From Nocardia neocaledoniensis (lineage in GTDB: Bacteria; Actinomycetota; Actinomycetes; Mycobacteriales; Mycobacteriaceae), in NCBI RefSeq assembly GCF_003182135.1, contig NZ_QGTL01000003.1:434001-498000 (forward strand): a stretch of DNA of 64,000 nucleotides. The letters are read 5' to 3'. Below, piece after piece: positions 61,801-64,000 of this stretch. The notes below the pieces were generated by a model. That model saw only the letters and a list, made by a program, of their open reading frames with translations. It did no database searches and was not told the origin of the DNA. A program made the position numbers and the translations under genes. Each line of letters starts with the position of its first letter. Within the stretch, counting starts at the first letter, position 1.

Positions 61801-64000
61801 ACGGCGGCGAGGACGCGGGCGAAACGGTCGGCGAAGTCCCGGGCGGTGGTCTCGTCGAAAAGGTCGGTGGCGTAGGTGAAGACGCCGTTGATGCCCTGCG
61901 CGACGCCGTCGGCGTCGTAGGTGTCGGCGATGATCGCGTGCAGGTCGAACTGCGAGACCGACAGATCCACGTCCACCGCGTCGACGGCGAGTTCGCCGAG
62001 TTCGAGGCCGGTGCGGGTGAGGTTCTGGAACGACAGGCCCACCTGGAACAGCGGGTGCCGCGCGGTGGAGCGGGCGGGGTTGATCGCCTCGACGAGCCGC
62101 TCGAACGGCAGGTCTGCGTGCGCGAAGACCTGCAGATCGGTGTCGCGCTGGCGGGCGAGCAGGTCGGTGAACGGCTCGCCGGGGCGCAGGGTCGTGCGGA
62201 AGACGAGGGTGTTGACGAACATGCCGATCAGGGCGTCGAGCGCGGCCTCGCCACGGCCCGCGATGGGCGTGCCGATCGCGAGGTCGTCGGTGCCTGCCAG
62301 CCGGGCCAGCGTCACCGCGAGCGCGGTGTGCACCACCATGAACAGCGTCGCGCCCTGGCCGCGGGCCAGCGCGAGCAGCGCGCGATGGGTCTCGGCGTCG
62401 ATCTCGATCGGCACCCGACGGCCCGCGAAGGACTGCACGGCGGGTCGAGGTCGGTCCGTGGGTAGATCGAGCTGATCGGGCAGTCCCGCCAGCGCCGCGC
62501 GCCAGTAGGCGAGCTGGGCCGAGGCGAGCGAATCCGGGTCCTCCTCGCTGCCGAGCAGCGCCCGCTGCCACAGCGCGTAGTCGGCGTACTGCACCGCCAG
62601 CGGCTCCCAGGCCGGCGCCGAGCCCGCCGAGCGCGCGGCGTAGGCGAGCATGAGGTCCCTGGTCAGCGGGGTGAGCGAGGAGCCGTCACCGGCGATGTGG
62701 TGCACCACCACGGCCAGCACCGACTCCTCGGGCCCGAGCTCGAACAGGGCGACCCGCAGCGGCACCTGGGCGCGCACGTCGAACCCGGACGCGCCGAGCG
62801 CGTGCATCGCCGCGTCCAGCTCGGCGGCCTCGATCCGGCGGACCTCGAGCTGCGGGGTCGCCGCCGATTCCGGCAGTACGCGCTGGATGGGGCCGTCGTC
62901 GGTCTCGGGGTAGATCGTGCGCAGCGTCTCGTGCCGGGCGACCAGGTCACCCACGGCGGCCCGCAGCGCCTCGACGTCGATGGCGCCACCGAGCCGCACC
63001 GCCATGGGGATGTTGTAGGCGACAGATTCGGGATCGAACTGGTTGAGGAACCACATGCGCTGCTGGGCCAGCGAGAGCGGAATCCGCTCCGGCCGCTCCC
63101 CCGCCACCAGCGCGGGCCGCGCACCGGCGCCCGCGGACTCGGCGAGCCTGCGCGCCAGCTCCTCCACCGTGGGCGCCTCGAACAGCAGGCGGACAGGGAA
63201 GTCGGTGTCGAGCGCGGCGCCGAGCCGGGCCGCGACCTGGGTGGCGAGCAGGGAGTTGCCGCCGAGGGCGAAGAAGTCGTCGTCGAGCCCGAGCTGGGTG
63301 TCGGCGCCGACATCGAGCACCTGCGCGAAGGTCCCGGCGACGATCTGTTCCACCGGCGTCGCGGGCGCGCGGAATTCGGCGTGCTCCAGCACCGGCGCGG
63401 GCAGTGCGCGGCGATCCAGCTTGCCCACGGGTGTCAGCGGGATGGTGTCGAGTTCCATCACCACCGTCGGCACCATGTGCGCGGGCAGGCTGCGCTCGGC
63501 GAACCCCGTGAGCGCGGCCGCATCGACCGTCGCGCCGGGCGCCGCGTGCACGTAGGAAACGAGAATCGTGGCGCCACTGTCGAGTTCGTGGCCGACGGTG
63601 GCGGCGAAGTCGAGGCTCTCGTGCGCGGAGAGCACGGCGTCGATCTCGCCGAGTTCGATCCGGAAGCCGCGGATCTTCACCTGGAAGTCGTTGCGGCCCA
63701 CGTAGTCCAGCGCACCGTCAGCGGTCCAGCGGACCAGGTCACCCGTGCGGTAGAGCCGGGAACCGGCCGGGTCGAACGGGTTCGAGACATAGCGCGAGGC
63801 GGTGAGGCCGGGCCTGGCGTGATAGCCGCGCGTGAGCTGGGCACCGGTGATGTACAGCTCGCCCGTGACGCCGGGCGGCACCGGCCGCAGCCGGTCGTCG
63901 AGAACGTATTCGGCGACCCCCCGCAGCGGACCACCGATGGTGAGCGGGTCACCGGACTTCAGCGGCACACTGATATTGGTGACGATGGTCGTCTCGGTGG
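58893..64000 (-). CDS. NRPS-A: partial peptide synthetase ending A-T-C-A-T-TE (5' end outside window)
   Basis: The open frame runs off the right edge, with the A-domain motif [10 protein letters not shown] read across the last 40 bases. Domains seen: second half of an A domain (to about 63400), T (GGNSL near 63250), C (63100-61780, HHIAGDGSS), A (61690-59990; TSGSTG near 61085), T (GGNSL near 59830) and a type I TE (59670-58893; GWSLGG near 59425). Hand-read code of the complete A domain DLWHLILVS, similar to A3 of NRPS-C but unassigned. This A domain carries two low-complexity inserts (coding 61195-61385 and 60325-60440). Because it has its own TE, it should release a product independently of NRPS-B/C, or be the end of a different chain. 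Confidence 0.92.
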   Translation of the reverse strand, partial: TETTIVTNISVPLKSGDPLTIGGPLRGVAEYVLDDRLRPVPPGVTGELYITGAQLTRGYHARPGLTASRYVSNPFDPAGSRLYRTGDLVRWTADGALDYVGRNDFQVKIRGFRIELGEIDAVLSAHESLDFAATVGHELDSGATILVSYVHAAPGATVDAAALTGFAERSLPAHMVPTVVMELDTIPLTPVGKLDRRALPAPVLEHAEFRAPATPVEQIVAGTFAQVLDVGADTQLGLDDDFFALGGNSLLATQVAARLGAALDTDFPVRLLFEAPTVEELARRLAESAGAGARPALVAGERPERIPLSLAQQRMWFLNQFDPESVAYNIPMAVRLGGAIDVEALRAAVGDLVARHETLRTIYPETDDGPIQRVLPESAATPQLEVRRIEAAELDAAMHALGASGFDVRAQVPLRVALFELGPEESVLAVVVHHIAGDGSSLTPLTRDLMLAYAARSAGSAPAWEPLAVQYADYALWQRALLGSEEDPDSLASAQLAYWRAALAGLPDQLDLPTDRPRPAVQSFAGRRVPIEIDAETHRALLALARGQGATLFMVVHTALAVTLARLAGTDDLAIGTPIAGRGEAALDALIGMFVNTLVFRTTLRPGEPFTDLLARQRDTDLQVFAHADLPFERLVEAINPARSTARHPLFQVGLSFQNLTRTGLELGELAVDAVDVDLSVSQFDLHAIIADTYDADGVAQGINGVFTYATDLFDETTARDFADRFARVLAAVAAAPQRPADELELLSAPERDRILHGWNATGHPVRPATLASLFADTAAAHPDGTAVLAPDGAALTYREFAGRVHRLARHLIAQGIGVEDRVALAIPRSVELVVAMYAVAQTGAAYVPIDPTQPADRIGHVLTTAAPVLVLTTADSGLDSAASPSATGTGPTGHTGTAEHRVQSFGGSADSAAAPSVERVAPPAGFAGPTRVVEIDALDLSGLSGAPIAANERRGVLRPANTAYVIFTSGSTGTPKGVAVSHGAIVNQLLWKTEAFGLGRDDSVLLKTAATFDLSVWEFWSAAVCGGTLVIAAPDGHRDPGYLLGVLARCAVTTLHVVPSMLDALLIEAGGALPRTLRRVLAIGEALPAATAQRFVTGNQAALHNLYGPTEAAVSITDHRVTAADRTTVPIGAPEWNSRVYVLDARLRPVPVGVSGELYLAGAQLARGYFARPDLTADRFVADPFAGSGGSADRRGDDPRAESGGSAANPPGGGSERAARPHGARMYRTGDLVAWTADGELEYRGRTDFQVKIRGFRIELGEIEAALLAVPTVANAAVLAQSDPRLGDRLVAYVVPAPDAEITAASVKAAVGQVLPSYMVPAAFVVLDRLPLNANGKLDRAALPAPAIEPRTYREPVGENEIAVAEVFGEVLGVQRPGRDDDFFSLGGNSLLATRVVHRLRERTGTELTVAAFFADPTVTGLADRLGAGSAALGGDLDAALATTLPLRRGGDVAPLFCLHPVSGLAWAYAGLAPHLPEDRPIIGLQSPALRDPDFRPASADELIEHYLTEIRAAQPHGPYHLLGWSLGGVLAQAVATRLQAAGEQVATLSMLDSLPGADLADFGAELRDAFRELGIPEQQLPAPERLAALGDDALAALHAALAGSTPISLARFVGMYRGALHTVATVTQLTPDRFVGDLTYFTALRTTGDAAGGASRWRPYVSGVIADHPVDASHQQMLSPVALATVGPVTAQVMGISGG

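Overview
The window is high-GC DNA from a mycolic-acid actinomycete, most likely a Nocardia. The evidence is a mycobactin/nocobactin-type siderophore locus with IdeR-like iron boxes, an S10 ribosomal protein operon in standard actinobacterial order, an antigen-85-like secreted esterase, a lycopene cyclase and very large multimodular peptide synthetases. No phage, insertion sequence, tRNA, rRNA or CRISPR array was seen.

Region 1 (1-10068) is the edge of an iron-siderophore locus: a type II thioesterase (cut by the window edge), an MbtK-like lysine N-acyltransferase, an MbtG-like lysine N-oxygenase, a stand-alone siderophore-interacting reductase and an IrtA/IrtB-like ABC exporter pair. Three iron boxes lie in front of the MbtK gene, between the MbtG and reductase genes, and in front of irtA. 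An alpha/beta hydrolase and an F420/PNPOx-fold gene sit between the reductase and the transporter. A small conserved-looking ORF and a glycolipid-binding-fold protein follow irtA divergently.

Region 2 (10089-16938) is chromosomal housekeeping and accessory genes: a pseudouridine synthase, a CPBP protease, a divergent TetR/SDR pair around a perfect palindrome, a four-TM protein with an internal tandem-repeat region and C-terminal HTH, and a ribbon-helix-helix/Fic-Doc toxin-antitoxin pair whose toxin has a damaged Fic motif.

Region 3 (16954-22803) is the S10 operon on the minus strand (rpsJ-rplC-rplD-rplW-rplB-rpsS-rplV-rpsC-rplP-rpmC-rpsQ), with start/stop overlaps at most junctions, a likely long leader and a terminator after rpsQ.

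Region 4 (22804-34233) holds a DUF4442 hotdog protein under a palindromic operator, a NatA/NatB-like ABC exporter, a Uma2 nuclease-fold protein, a lycopene cyclase, a DrrABC-like three-gene exporter, an aldehyde-dehydrogenase-fold protein lacking the catalytic cysteine, a regulator made of two fused TetR units, and a secreted Ag85-like esterase.

Region 5 (34361-64000) is three co-directional NRPS genes. Transcription runs from high to low coordinates. NRPS-A (partial here) ends with its own thioesterase. NRPS-B (A-T-C-A-T-C-truncated A) and NRPS-C (A-T-C-A-T-C-A-T-C-A-T-degenerate E-C-A-T-TE) together look like a seven-module line in which module 3 is split between two proteins: the C domain ends NRPS-B and the A-T pair begins NRPS-C. 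The only substrate I can assign with some confidence is threonine for the second A domain of NRPS-B. The product is unknown to me. This region is the best candidate for undescribed biology in the window.
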